DNA from: Micromonospora humi
GTDB lineage: Bacteria; Actinomycetota; Actinomycetes; Mycobacteriales; Micromonosporaceae
DNA: 64,000 nucleotides
Direction: 5' to 3'
NCBI RefSeq assembly: GCF_900090105.1
Contig: NZ_FMDM01000004.1
Span: forward strand, 62,001 to 126,000
Below are positions 10,398 through 21,400 of this stretch, piece by piece (position 1 is the first letter of the stretch; every line of letters begins with the position of its first letter). Position numbers and translations under genes: made by a program. The notes under the pieces were generated by a model. That model did no database searches. It was not told where the DNA came from and saw only the letters and a list, made by a program, of their open reading frames with translations.

Positions 10398-10439
10398 TAG
10401 GTCAGGCATGCCTCAGTTAACTTAGGGCAGCCATACCTT
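10398..10439 (-). promoter_or_regulatory. Candidate iron boxes (IdeR/DmdR-type) upstream of efeUOB
   Basis: Two adjoining dyads precede efeU. TAGGTCAGGCATGCCTCAGTTA (10398-10419, core AGGCATGCCT) is one. The other, read on the minus strand, is AAGGTATGGCTGCCCTAAG (10439-10421). Both resemble the actinobacterial IdeR/DmdR consensus built on TTAGGTTAGGCTAACCTAA. The position, 15-56 bases before the efeU start, and the iron function of the operon fit iron-dependent repression. The matches are imperfect, so this rests on motif plus context. Confidence 0.6.
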
Positions 10440-10584
10440 GCTCCTGTTCCGGCACCGCGTCAAGTTGTTCCCGGCAACGTCACCCTGGTCGACCGATGCC
10501 CGACCACCGGACGGTCGACTCAGCCTCACCCGGGACGGCCGCACCCGCCAGGGCCGGATGACCCCTCTCGACCCCACGTACGAC

Positions 10585-10630
10585 GGAGGGGACCGGGACG
10601 GCCGCGCGACGGCCGACCCCGGTCCCCTCC
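10585..10630 (-). terminator. Hairpin terminator downstream of ahcY
   Basis: Perfect 13-bp arms, GGAGGGGACCGGG (10585-10597) and CCCGGTCCCCTCC (10618-10630), enclose a 20-base GC-rich loop. The structure begins 12 bases after the ahcY stop on the minus strand. There is no U-tract, as is usual for high-GC actinobacteria. Confidence 0.6.
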
Positions 10631-10641
10631 GGGCGTGGGAC

Positions 10642-12141
<1,500 letters not shown>

Positions 12142-12417
12142 GGAAGCTCCTGTCGAAGGAAGTGCTGCGCAGCCTTCCACCTTACGCGCGTGAACCGGCT
12201 CACCCGGGGCCGGTTCGTGGGGGAGCGACGGATCGACGCTGGACAGCGCACGGGGCGGACGGTCGTGAACGGACTTTCCGCCCACGGCCCGGCCGCCCCG
12301 TGCATCCCCCCGGTTTGGTTCCCCGCGCGTTCCCGGACCTTCGTCGCGACAACGCTGCGTACCCATGAAGTTACCTTCGGCGACCGAGGTGCGGGCCGTT
12401 TCCGGAAATCCGGCGGT

Positions 12418-13578
12418 TCAGCGCAGGCCGCACGTGGCCACGAACGCCTCGCCGTCCCCGGCGAGCGCCAGCGCGCCGCCGGCCGCGGTGCCGACCGCGG
12501 ACTGGCCCGCGCCCAACGTCACCACGCCGACGCCGTCGTCCACGGACAGCTTGCCGGCCCGGCAGAGCACCACCCGCGGGCCGGGCAACGTCAGCCGCGC
12601 CCCGGGCGAACCGGCGCTCACCGTCACCCGGTGCAACGCGAAGTCCTCCACCGGCACCGGCCAGGTCGACACCCCGGGCGCCACCCGCTCCGGCCGCAGG
12701 ACCGGGTCGGCCAGCACCTCGAACCGCAACACCCGCAGCAACTCTTCCACGTCGACGCGCTTCGGGGTCAGCCCGCCGCGCAGCACGTTGTCGCTGGCCG
12801 CCATGATCTCGACACCGGTGCCGCGCAGGTAGGCGTGCAGGTTGCCGGCCGGCATCCAGATCCCGTCCCCCGGCGCCAGCCGGACGTGGTGCAGCAGCAA
12901 CGCCACCACCACACCCGGGTCGGCCGGATAGCCGGCCGCGAGCGTCCGCACCAGCGCGGCGTCCGGCGACGCCGGCCCGGCGGTCGCCGCCGCCAGCACG
13001 GCCGCCACCAGCCCGGCGCGCTCCGTCTCCGGCCAGCTCAACAACGCGCGTACGGCCTCCCGCAGGCCCGCCGGCCCGGTGCGCAACGCGGCCACCACCG
13101 GCTCCAGCGCGGGTACGCCGAACCCGCCGATCACCGCCGCCGACTCGGCCGGGTCGCGGAAGCCGCAGAGCGCCTCGAACTCGCTCAGCGCCACCAGCAG
13201 CTCCGGCTTGTGGTACGGGTCGACGTAGTTGACCCGCCCGTCGTCGGCGGCGTGCCCGGCCCGCGCCTGCTCGGCGTCCGGATGCGCCTGCAGACTCAGC
13301 GGCGCGTCCGCGGCCAGCACCTTCAGCAGGAACGGCAGCCGGGTGCCGAACCGGCCGACCAGCCGCTCACCCAGCCAGTGCCCCGGCTCGGCCACCAGCA
13401 GCTCGGTGAGGCTCACCGGCCGGCCGTCCCGGTCGACGGTGGCCGGGGCGCCCGGATGGGCCCCCAGCCACAGCTCGGCCTCCGGCCCGTCGCTCGGCAC
13501 CGGCCGACCCTGCAACTCGGCGATCGCGGTCCGCGAACCCCAGGCGTAGTCCCGGATCCGGCCCTGCAACAACTCCAT
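12418..13578 (-). CDS. manA: Mannose-6-phosphate isomerase, class I
   Basis: 386 aa beginning MELLQGRIRDYAWGS, the canonical class I start. It interconverts fructose-6-phosphate and mannose-6-phosphate, the first step toward GDP-mannose. Seen in the sequence are the zinc-site regions QAHPD and HKPELLVAL and the GDGIWMPAGNLHAYLRG motif. Its start lies 3 bases from the stop of the CDF transporter gene, so it is probably co-transcribed with the Trm112-SIS-CDF genes. A guanylyltransferase for the same pathway is encoded at 58.4-59.4 kb. Confidence 0.96.
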   Translation of the reverse strand: MELLQGRIRDYAWGSRTAIAELQGRPVPSDGPEAELWLGAHPGAPATVDRDGRPVSLTELLVAEPGHWLGERLVGRFGTRLPFLLKVLAADAPLSLQAHPDAEQARAGHAADDGRVNYVDPYHKPELLVALSEFEALCGFRDPAESAAVIGGFGVPALEPVVAALRTGPAGLREAVRALLSWPETERAGLVAAVLAAATAGPASPDAALVRTLAAGYPADPGVVVALLLHHVRLAPGDGIWMPAGNLHAYLRGTGVEIMAASDNVLRGGLTPKRVDVEELLRVLRFEVLADPVLRPERVAPGVSTWPVPVEDFALHRVTVSAGSPGARLTLPGPRVVLCRAGKLSVDDGVGVVTLGAGQSAVGTAAGGALALAGDGEAFVATCGLR

Positions 13579-13581
13579 CGG

Positions 13582-14628
13582 TCAGCTCCCGGGTCGTCCG
13601 GCCACCTCGTCGGCCTTCGTCGCGGCCTCCGGCGCGCCCGCGCCGGCGGCGTCGTCCCCCACGGCCTCCGGCACGGCCGTGTCGGCGGCCTGCCCGGTGC
13701 CCGCCCGCTGGGCCGCCGCGCTCCAGATGTCCGGCTCCAGATAGATCACCCGGGCGATCGGCACCTCGCGGCGGATCCGCGCCTCGACGGCGTTGATGCC
13801 CCGGGCCAACTCCTCGGCGCTCTCGCAGGCCGGCACCGCGATCTTCGCGGCCACCAACAGCTCCTCCGGACCGAGGTAGAGCGTCTTCATGTGGATGATC
13901 CGCTCGACCTCCGGACCGCCGGTGACGGCCTGCTCGATCTTGGCCAGCTCGCTCCGCTCGGCGCCCTCGCCGAGCAGCAGGCTCTTCGTCTCGATCGCCA
14001 GCGTGATCGCGATGACCACCAGCAGCACGCCGATCATCGCGGTGCCGGCGGCGTCCCACATGCCGTTGCCGGTGGCCAGCGTCATGCCGACACCGAACAG
14101 CGCGAAGACCAGACCCACCAACGCGCCGAAGTCCTCCAGCAGCACCACCGGCAGCTCCGGGGCCTTGGCCCGGCGGATGAACCGGACCCAGGTCTGCTTG
14201 CCCCGGATCAGGTTGGACTCCTTGATCGCGGTGCGGAACGAGAAGCCCTCCATCACGATCGCGGCGAGCAGCACCACCACCGGCACCCACTGCCAGTTCT
14301 CGATCGGGTGCGGGTCGGACGCCTTGTGGTAGGCCTCGTAGAGCGCGAACAGGCCACCGAGGCTGAACAGCACGATCGACACGATGAACGCGTAGATGTA
14401 ACGCTCCCGGCCGTAGCCGAACGGGTGCTGCGGCGTGGCCTCCCGCTTGGCCCGCCGGCCGCCGATCAGCAGCAGACCCTGGTTGCCGGAGTCGGCCACC
14501 GAGTGGATCGACTCCGCCAGCATCGACGACGAGCCGGTCAGCAGGAACGCGATGAACTTGGTGACGGCGATGCCGAGGTTCGCCGCCAGGGCGGCGACGA
14601 TCGCCTTGGTGCCCCCGTTTGCGCTCAT
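13582..14628 (-). CDS. Cation diffusion facilitator (CDF) family transporter
   Basis: 348 aa from the ATG at 14628 (GAGG 7-10 bases upstream); an in-frame start 24 bases further up is possible. The HSVADSGNQ motif in helix II supplies the His/Asp metal site, and PFGYGRERYIYAF is typical of CDF proteins. Five to six hydrophobic helices are followed by a cytoplasmic domain with IHMKTLYLGPEELLVAAKIAV. The C-terminal 45 residues are Ala/Gly-rich. CDF proteins export divalent cations such as Zn(II), Mn(II) or Fe(II); the specificity here cannot be read. It lies within the SIS-CDF-manA run. Confidence 0.92.
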   Translation of the reverse strand: MSANGGTKAIVAALAANLGIAVTKFIAFLLTGSSSMLAESIHSVADSGNQGLLLIGGRRAKREATPQHPFGYGRERYIYAFIVSIVLFSLGGLFALYEAYHKASDPHPIENWQWVPVVVLLAAIVMEGFSFRTAIKESNLIRGKQTWVRFIRRAKAPELPVVLLEDFGALVGLVFALFGVGMTLATGNGMWDAAGTAMIGVLLVVIAITLAIETKSLLLGEGAERSELAKIEQAVTGGPEVERIIHMKTLYLGPEELLVAAKIAVPACESAEELARGINAVEARIRREVPIARVIYLEPDIWSAAAQRAGTGQAADTAVPEAVGDDAAGAGAPEAATKADEVAGRPGS

Positions 14629-14656
14629 TCCCCGCCTCGCTCGATGCCGCACGTGC

Positions 14657-15850
14657 TCACTGGTTTGCCAGCTCCTTCATTTCCGTGATGGCCGGAACCG
14701 CCATCGGGTCCAGCCCGTGGGCCAGGGCGAGATAGATCGAGGCGAAGTCGGGGACCGCCACCAGCGAGGCGAGTCGCTCCAGCGCGGAGCCGCCCTCGGC
14801 GGTCACCACGTCACAGCGCACCCCGCGCCGGTCGGCGAGCGTCTGCACCGCGTCCGCGCGGCGCTCCTCCACCGCCAGCGGCTCGTCGGTGTCGTCGTCG
14901 GCGTTGAGCCCGCCGTCGCGCAGCAGCACCAGCCGCAGCCGGACGCCCTCGTCGCCGGCGTCGCCGGGGTCGGCGAAGATGTCCCGCTCCCCCTCCGCCA
15001 AACCGCCGAAGACGCCGTCGAGCAGGCCCACCCGGCCCCGACCGGCCTCGCCCAGCGCCCCGCTGACCACCGGGTAGCGGGAGTTCGCCGACAACGTGTC
15101 GCCGAACCGGCGGGCGGCCACGGTGGCCAACGGGGACGAGCCCCAGACGATCGGGATCGAGCCCGACAGGCCCAACGCGAGGGACTTCGCCGGGTTGACG
15201 AAGGACTCGGCGGTCGGCCGGCACCGGTCGGCGTCGGCGTCCAACCGGGCCGCGGTCTCGGCCAGGTCCGCCTCGTTGACCTTCACGAGGCCGAGCGTAC
15301 GGGCGGCCAGCAGGACCGGCACGGTGAGCGCCCACAGGCTCGCCCGGGCCGGCGCCCGGCGGGGCACCGGAATGAACGGCGCCCGGGCCCGCTCGGCCAC
15401 CGACTGGAGTTGCGAGTCCGGAGCGCCGACCGCGACCAGCCGGGCCCCGCGCCGGTGCGCCGCCTCGGCCGCGCCCAACGCCTCGGGGCTGCGGCCGGAG
15501 GCGCTCACCGCGATCACCACGTCCGCCGCGCCCACCCAGCCCGGCACGCCGGCGCTGCGGTGCGGGATGACCGGCACCGGGCAGCGCGGCCCGGCGACCG
15601 TGGCCAGCACGTCACCGGTACGCCCGGCGGTGCCGATGCCGGCGATGACCACCGCCCGGGGTCGCCCGTCGTCGCCGAGCACGGACAGGTTCGCCTCGGC
15701 GGCCAACGCCGCCGACTCGCGCACCTGCGCGCCGGCCGAGGCGGTGAACCGGAGCATGCCGCCCGGGTCGTGCTCGGCCAGCAACGCCGGATCGTCCAGC
15801 AGGGCCTCGTCCGCGTGCCGGTGCCCGCTGACCCCGGCCGTACCGTCCAT
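14657..15850 (-). CDS. SIS-domain sugar-phosphate isomerase (PGI/PMI-like)
   Basis: 397 aa; the start ATG at 15850 overlaps the Trm112 stop by one base (TGATG). Two SIS domains are visible, with VVIAGIGTAGRTGDVLA, VVIAVSASGRSPEALGAAE and LGLSGSIPIVWGSSPLATVAARR. Family relatives are annotated as bifunctional glucose/mannose-6-phosphate isomerases. In actinobacteria this gene is commonly found between manB and manA, where it may assist the isomerase step, but many members have no demonstrated activity. The phosphomannomutase normally adjacent is absent here. Confidence 0.88.
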   Translation of the reverse strand: MDGTAGVSGHRHADEALLDDPALLAEHDPGGMLRFTASAGAQVRESAALAAEANLSVLGDDGRPRAVVIAGIGTAGRTGDVLATVAGPRCPVPVIPHRSAGVPGWVGAADVVIAVSASGRSPEALGAAEAAHRRGARLVAVGAPDSQLQSVAERARAPFIPVPRRAPARASLWALTVPVLLAARTLGLVKVNEADLAETAARLDADADRCRPTAESFVNPAKSLALGLSGSIPIVWGSSPLATVAARRFGDTLSANSRYPVVSGALGEAGRGRVGLLDGVFGGLAEGERDIFADPGDAGDEGVRLRLVLLRDGGLNADDDTDEPLAVEERRADAVQTLADRRGVRCDVVTAEGGSALERLASLVAVPDFASIYLALAHGLDPMAVPAITEMKELANQ

Positions 15851-16056
15851 CACCGCGACGACCCGCCCCGCGCGTCGTCGGAGCCGGGCCCACCGCGCGC
15901 CTCGTCCAGAAGCAGCACCGGGACGTCGTCGCGCACCTCGAAGACCCGACCGCACTCCGTGCAGGTCAGCGTCTGCGCCTGCGGGTCGTAGTCGAGCGGG
16001 GCGTGGTGCGTGTCCGGGCAGGCGAGGATCTCGAGCAACTGCGGGTCCAGGGCCAC
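15850..16056 (-). CDS. Trm112 family zinc-ribbon protein
   Basis: 68 aa beginning MALDPQLLEILACPDTH, the standard Trm112 start. The second metal half-site, LTCTECGRVFEVRDDVPVLL, completes a small zinc-ribbon-like domain, although the first half-site has a single Cys (ACPDTH) instead of a CxxC pair. Eukaryotic Trm112 activates methyltransferases; bacterial members are mostly uncharacterised. The Arg/Gly-rich C-terminus runs into the ATG of the SIS gene, indicating translational coupling. Confidence 0.9.
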   Translation of the reverse strand: MALDPQLLEILACPDTHHAPLDYDPQAQTLTCTECGRVFEVRDDVPVLLLDEARGGPGSDDARGGSSR

Positions 16057-16237
16057 GGCGCGGCTCCTTCCACGTATGCGGTCTCACCGGTCGGCGGTGC
16101 CGTCCGGCGCACGCGATCTTAACGGCGAACCGCGCCCGGCACCGGATCCCGTTCGACACCCGCCGATCGGCCCGGTGGGCGGGTCACGTTGCCGCCACTC
16201 AGGGTCACCGTAGCCCGGTGACCCTCCGCGTTCCGGC

Positions 16238-17206
16238 TCAGTCCGGCATGCGGGGCAACACGCTTGTGGCGTCCTCGGCCGGCGGGGCCGGCGGTGTGGC
16301 CGGCGGCGCACCGTACACGTTGCCGCTCGGGCGGGGCGGCGTCGCGCCGCCGTACACCGTCGGGGTCGCTCCGGGCGTCTGGGACCGGTAGGTCGTGCTG
16401 CTGCGCGGCAGCGGGACCGGCGGCTGGTCGGCGGCCGGGCCGCCGTCCGCCCGGTCCGCGCGGTTGCGGCGCACCAGCAGCAGGACGATGAGAGCGGCGC
16501 CGACGAGTACCAGCGCGATGCCGAACCACATGATGAGGGAACCTCCGGAGGACGAGTCGGCAGCGGCGCCGGCGGCCGGGTCGACGGCGGCGACCAGCGG
16601 CGACGTGCCGGCAGCCTCGGCCGCGGTGGACACGACCGCGCTGGGCGTGGGGGTCGGCGACGGCTTGCGGGAGGGCGTCGGGGTCGCGCTCGGTGTCCGC
16701 TCCGCACCCACCAGCCGGGCCGACCGGCCGGCCCGGCCGAGCACCTGGCCGTTCGCGGCGCTCGCCTCACCGGCCAGCTCCAGCCGCCCGCCGACGGCGC
16801 CGGCCAGGAACGTCACCCGGTACCGCACGACGGCGCCCTTGCCCTTGCAGAGCGGTCGGTCGACCGGCGCCACCTGCCCGGTGGTGACCACGCCACCATC
16901 ACCGCCGCCGCCGGCCACCGGCACCGCCACCCAGCGGCCGGCGGTCGCCACCTGCACCCGGACCTGGTCCGCGCGCAGGCCGTCCAGCCTCAGCCCGAGC
17001 ACGGTGCGCAACTGCACACACCCCTCGGTGCGCTTGCGTACCTCGATCGCCACCGCGCCCGCCGACCCGCCGGCGGTGAAGCTGCCCGCCGAGCGCAGCC
17101 CGACCCGGTCGCCGTCGGCCATCGCCGGGGACGCCGGGGCGGCCACCAGGCCACCCAGCAACGCGCCGACCGTGGCCCAGCGCGCCGCGTGCCGCCTCAC
17201 CGACAT
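16238..17206 (-). CDS. Secreted, C-terminally anchored surface protein of unknown function
   Basis: About 322 aa from the ATG at 17206 (a GTG two codons upstream is an alternative). A signal peptide (RRHAARWATVGALLGGLVAAPASPAMA) leads into a beta-rich domain of about 130 residues, a Thr/Pro/Ser linker (around 175-195), a transmembrane helix (IMWFGIALVLVGAALIVLLLV, near residues 230-250) and a Pro-rich cytoplasmic tail of about 70 residues. No LPXTG is present, so it is held by the helix. I recognise no enzymatic motif. It sits alone between Trm112 and nfi. Confidence 0.7.
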   Translation of the reverse strand: MSVRRHAARWATVGALLGGLVAAPASPAMADGDRVGLRSAGSFTAGGSAGAVAIEVRKRTEGCVQLRTVLGLRLDGLRADQVRVQVATAGRWVAVPVAGGGGDGGVVTTGQVAPVDRPLCKGKGAVVRYRVTFLAGAVGGRLELAGEASAANGQVLGRAGRSARLVGAERTPSATPTPSRKPSPTPTPSAVVSTAAEAAGTSPLVAAVDPAAGAAADSSSGGSLIMWFGIALVLVGAALIVLLLVRRNRADRADGGPAADQPPVPLPRSSTTYRSQTPGATPTVYGGATPPRPSGNVYGAPPATPPAPPAEDATSVLPRMPD

Positions 17207-17320
17207 CTCCACCTCACCGTTTCCGTCCCGGACGCAATCCGCCGGGTGAGGTTACTACCCGCGCACCAGCACCCCTGCTCATCGAACGCTCGACATGTGT
17301 GCCGCGACACGCGAATGTCG

Positions 17321-18004
17321 TCAGCCCAGCTTGTCGTGGGCCACGAGCGCCTGCCGGCAGAGCCGGTCGGCGGTCCGGGTGGTCTCCGGCAGCCGATAAC
17401 GCGGCGTCAGGGCCAGTACCCGCTCCACCGCCTCGTCCAACCCGATCCGGTGCCCGACGCTGACGAAGACCGGACGAACCCCGTCCCGGGTCCGCAGCAC
17501 CTGCCCGACCACCTCGTCGCCGTCGCGCAGGGCGGACCGGTCACCGCGTCGGAGGCCCGGCCCCGTCCACGACCCGACCAGCGGGGTCTTGCCCACCCCG
17601 ATCGCCGGCACCCCGGTCACCACACCCAGGTGGCAGGCCAACCCGAACCGGCGTGGATGCGCCACCCCGTGCCCGTCGCAGACCAGCAGCTCGGGCCGGA
17701 CGGTCAACCGGTCCAGCGCCGCCAGCAGCGCCGGCATCTCCCGGAAGGCGAACAGCCCGGGCACGTACGGGAAGGCCGGCCGACCGACGTGCACCGCCTC
17801 GTCCACCACGTCGAGGCTGACGGCGTCGAGCACCGTGACGGCCGCCACGAGCCGGTCGCCGCTCTGCGCGTACGCGACGTCCAGCCCGGCCACCGTCGCG
17901 GGCACGCTCGGACCCGGCCCGACCAGTTCGACCCGGGCCCGCAACTCCTCCTGTACGCGTCTCGCCTCCGCCACGTCGGCCGGCGGCCGGTACGGCACCG
18001 TCAC
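17321..18004 (-). CDS. nfi: Endonuclease V (deoxyinosine 3' endonuclease)
   Basis: 227 aa from a GTG that overlaps the stop of the preceding gene (GTGA). Family motifs are clear: GLDVAY (first catalytic Asp), YVPGLFAFREMP, LLVCDGHGVAHPRRFGLACHLGV (second Asp and DNA contact) and GVGKTPL. Endonuclease V nicks DNA near deoxyinosine produced by adenine deamination and starts alternative excision repair. It is unusual to find it as the last gene of a toxin-immunity operon, fully coupled to the candidate immunity gene. A predicted deaminase domain is encoded divergently about 5.6 kb away. Confidence 0.95.
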   Translation of the reverse strand: MTVPYRPPADVAEARRVQEELRARVELVGPGPSVPATVAGLDVAYAQSGDRLVAAVTVLDAVSLDVVDEAVHVGRPAFPYVPGLFAFREMPALLAALDRLTVRPELLVCDGHGVAHPRRFGLACHLGVVTGVPAIGVGKTPLVGSWTGPGLRRGDRSALRDGDEVVGQVLRTRDGVRPVFVSVGHRIGLDEAVERVLALTPRYRLPETTRTADRLCRQALVAHDKLG

Positions 18005-18465
18005 GACCGCTCGGGGTCCCCGCCCGGCGCGCTGGCGATGGTGGGGTCGGCACCGGGGTCCCCGGCCTGCCGAAGCTGCTCCTCGAACATCACAAAGGTC
18101 CGCCGCCGGATTCCCCGGACGAGTGCCGCCTCCTCCGGCGTGTACGCACGTCGCTCAGCGATGGCCTGCTCCTCGATCGCCCGAACGGTCTCGTAGAGCG
18201 CGTACACCGGCCCGTCACCTTTGAGGCTCAGACCCCGCTCTTCTTCGACGCGCTGGACGAATCGATCCGCCGACCGGACAAAGATCTCGCCTCCCATGGC
18301 GAAGACAATCTCGTCGATCATGTCGTTGGCCGCCTGCCAGCCACCTGTCCCCCGATCCAACCGCCACGCGGTCAGACCACCCTCCGCCGTGGGCACGACC
18401 TTCACCGGGGTGTCGTAGTAGTCGTAGTAACCAGCGAGGCTGAGCCCGTCCGCCGCTTCCGTCAT
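18001..18465 (-). CDS. Candidate immunity protein for the adjacent polymorphic toxin (unknown family)
   Basis: 154 aa, acidic, with no signal peptide or membrane segment. Its ATG overlaps the toxin stop (ATGA) and its stop overlaps the endonuclease V start. A small acidic cytosolic protein immediately downstream of a polymorphic toxin is the normal place for an immunity protein, and that is the only basis for the call. Visible features are a Tyr-rich start (YYDYYDTPVKVV), a Trp-containing central segment and a helical C-terminal half. I do not recognise the family. Confidence 0.65.
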   Translation of the reverse strand: MTEAADGLSLAGYYDYYDTPVKVVPTAEGGLTAWRLDRGTGGWQAANDMIDEIVFAMGGEIFVRSADRFVQRVEEERGLSLKGDGPVYALYETVRAIEEQAIAERRAYTPEEAALVRGIRRRTFVMFEEQLRQAGDPGADPTIASAPGGDPERS

Positions 18466-21400
18466 CGCTGTCCACCGCTCAGGGTCGATTGAAGTGCGGC
18501 CCAGAAGTGTTCGCGTTGACGCCGAGCGATGCCCTTCCGGATCGCTGATTCCGCGACAGAGAGGCTACGGCCCTGGCTCCGAGGCACCGCCTCCAGGTCA
18601 CGCGACACCTCGAACAGGGAGTGCTCCCATTCCGCCACCTGATCCAGGGCGGCCAACTGCAACCGGAACTCACCTACATGGCCGCTAGAGGTTCGCACCA
18701 AGAACTGGATATCTCGATATCCGCTGTCCTGAGGGTTGCGGAACCGGTCCTCAAATCTTGCCACCCGGAGGCGTGGATTGGTGCGGAGGTTCGCAAGTCC
18801 GGCGTAGAGGTCGTCCACAGTCTGGTAGGAGACTCTGCCTGCGGCTAGGTCACGAAGACGATCAGCTTGCCCACCGTTCCGCTCGATCTTGTCCTCGGCA
18901 CGGGCACGATCCTTCGGCCCAGGTCGTGGCTTGTAGTCGGCCCCGTAAGCCGAGAGTCCAGCCAGCTCATGACCAAGCGAGTCCAGTTCACCCTGCGCTA
19001 TCTCTGCCTCCTGATACAAGTTGTCCAGATAAGACCTCCGGTATGCCAGGTCGCTGGATCGACCTTTGTCAAATTTGGGCTGGAGGGCCACCGGGCGATC
19101 GCCCTCGAAGTAGAGGCTCATGCCGATCTGTTCTCGGGTGAGCGGAGTGGGCTCGACGGCAGGTATGGGAGCCGAAGCGACCGCCGTCGCACCTCGCTCC
19201 CGAATCTCGTCCAGCACGTCGCCGAGTACGTCGATAGCCTCTTGATGGCTCGCCAGATGATGCAGGGTCACCGGGCGGGCTGTCAGGGAGTTGGCGAGTT
19301 CCGGGGTTGCCAGGATCATCCGGACCAGGTCGGGCCGCTCCGCGAGCTGCCGCACCAGCGTCTCGGCCAGCAACTCCTCGCGCCGGGGCGGCGCCTCCCA
19401 ACTCTGGTCGAGCATCCGCTGGACGCGAGGGTCGGCGAACAACCGCTTCAGGTCGCCGGCCGCGGTCTCGTCCAGCCCCGGCACCAGCCGTCGCAGCGTC
19501 GGCCCGTCGGCGTGCTGCGCCAACTCGACAGGCGTCACCCCGGCGGCGAAGGCGGCGTCCAGGCTGCCGCTCGCCGACAGTGCGTCGCGCACGTAGAGCC
19601 CGGCGGCGATCCGGGCCGCATGCGCCTCGCGGTGGGCACCGCGTACCTGATCCGGCTTCGGCTCGGCCGGTGGCGCGCTGCCCGGGAGCGAGGCAGCCGG
19701 CGGGCGGTGGAAGGTGGTCGACTCACCGAGCAGGTGGACACGGTTGAAATCCGGCGGGGTCCCGCTGTCGAGGGGCGGCGGGGCCGGCAGCCGGGGCGGC
19801 GCCGGACGGGGCGGCGGCTCCGGCAGGACGGTGAAGTTGCCGGGCGGCCGGCCGGAGAGCGGCATCGGGCGGCCGTCCGGACCGAGGACCAGGGCGTCCA
19901 CGTCGACCACGTTGCCGACGAACGGCGCGCCGCTGTGGCGGTAGAGCGGCTGGTCGGCCACCGTCCCGCTCTGCGGATCGAGGTAGAGGACCGTGCCGTT
20001 CTGGTTCAGCGCGACCCAGGCGTGCGAGCCGCCGCCCTCGAAGCTGGTGATGAGGAAGGCGTAGCTGCCGTGGCCACCCGACGCCAATTGTGCGTGCAGG
20101 TCGCGGTAGCCACGCTCGACGACCCTCCGCCGATCGGCACCCGTGGCCCCGGGCCGGTCGGGCCCGCACAGGTCCTGGAACCGGCCGCCGGTCGTCTCCT
20201 CGACCCGCAGCGGCCCGTCCACCTCACCGCCGACCGGCCGATGGACGTCACCCGCCAGGTAGCCGTCGAAGGTACGCGGGGCGGCAACCCGTGGTCGGCC
20301 GTGCATCCACGTCTCGAAGAGCGACAGCGTGCAGTCGAGGCAGTTGATGCCCCGGGTGGCGTCGGCGGCCGGACCGCCGTCGTTCGCCAGCCGGAACCAC
20401 CCGCCGCGCCGGGGATCGGCGGTGCGGGCCACGCTGCCGTCCGGGTTGCGGGGCATCTGCCGTTCGAGGTCGGTCTGGTGCAGTGCGAGCGGAGGCCGGA
20501 GCCCGCCACGACGACCGTAGGGGCGCGACCGGTCCACGGGCGGCGGGTGGCGATGACCGCTCAGCGCGGACTCGTCGGCCGTCTCCACTGCGCCGGGCGC
20601 CAGGTCGGCCACATCGTCGTTGATCCGGTAGAAGTCGAGGTCGTCCTCGACCATGACCCGCTCCGGCAAGCGATTGCCGGCGCGTACCGCGTCCGCCTCG
20701 TCGACCGCCCGATAGTGCAACTGCTCCCGCAGCCGCCCCTCCCGTACGTGCTGGTCGGCAAGGTGGTGCTGCCCGGCCTGGCGCAGTTCGTAGCCCCTCG
20801 TCAGGAGCCAACGCGCCGCCTCGTAATGCTGCTCGGCGAGTTCGCGCAACTCCCTGACCTGCGACTGTCGCCGGTTCTCCTCGTGCAGTGCCCGCTGGGA
20901 CGCCAGGTAGCCCCGGTAACGGCGCCGGTCCAGCGCCTCGCGGTCGGCCGCCACGCGTGCGGCCCGCTCCTGTGGGGTCTCGCGCCGAAGGGCGGGGTGG
21001 CGGTCGGGCGGACCGTGGAAGGGGGCCGAGGAGTCGGTTGAGGGGCGCGGCGGGGCCAACGTCTCCAGCAGCGGAAAGCGGGGGTTCGGGGCTGGCCGGG
21101 GCTCCGGACCGATGGCCGGTGCGCCCGGGCTCGGAGCGAGGTGCGGGTGGACCGTCGGGGCCGTGGACGCGCCGATGTGTCCTTCGCCGCCCCCCGAGAC
21201 GAGCCGATCCGGGGTAGGCGTCCCCAGAGAATACGGACTGTCGGTGGTCGGTGGGGACAGCGTCACCGACGCTGCCGCGTGCACCGGCGTGGCTGGAGGT
21301 GAGGTCATCTCGGGTGGGGCCGGGGCCGGACCGCTTCGGACGTCGGTCGGAGCGGCGAGGGAGGCACTGGCGATCGGCGCGTCGACGGTCACCGAGGACA

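Noticed and set aside
12142..12417. Possible SAH riboswitch upstream of ahcY
   Set aside because: A GGAAG...CTTCC pairing and an AACCGG/CCGGTT dyad are present, but I could not match the SAH-riboswitch core, so it is not called.
18867..21041. Long plus-strand open frame antisense to the toxin gene
   Set aside because: It is antisense to a domain-supported toxin and has no recognisable family.
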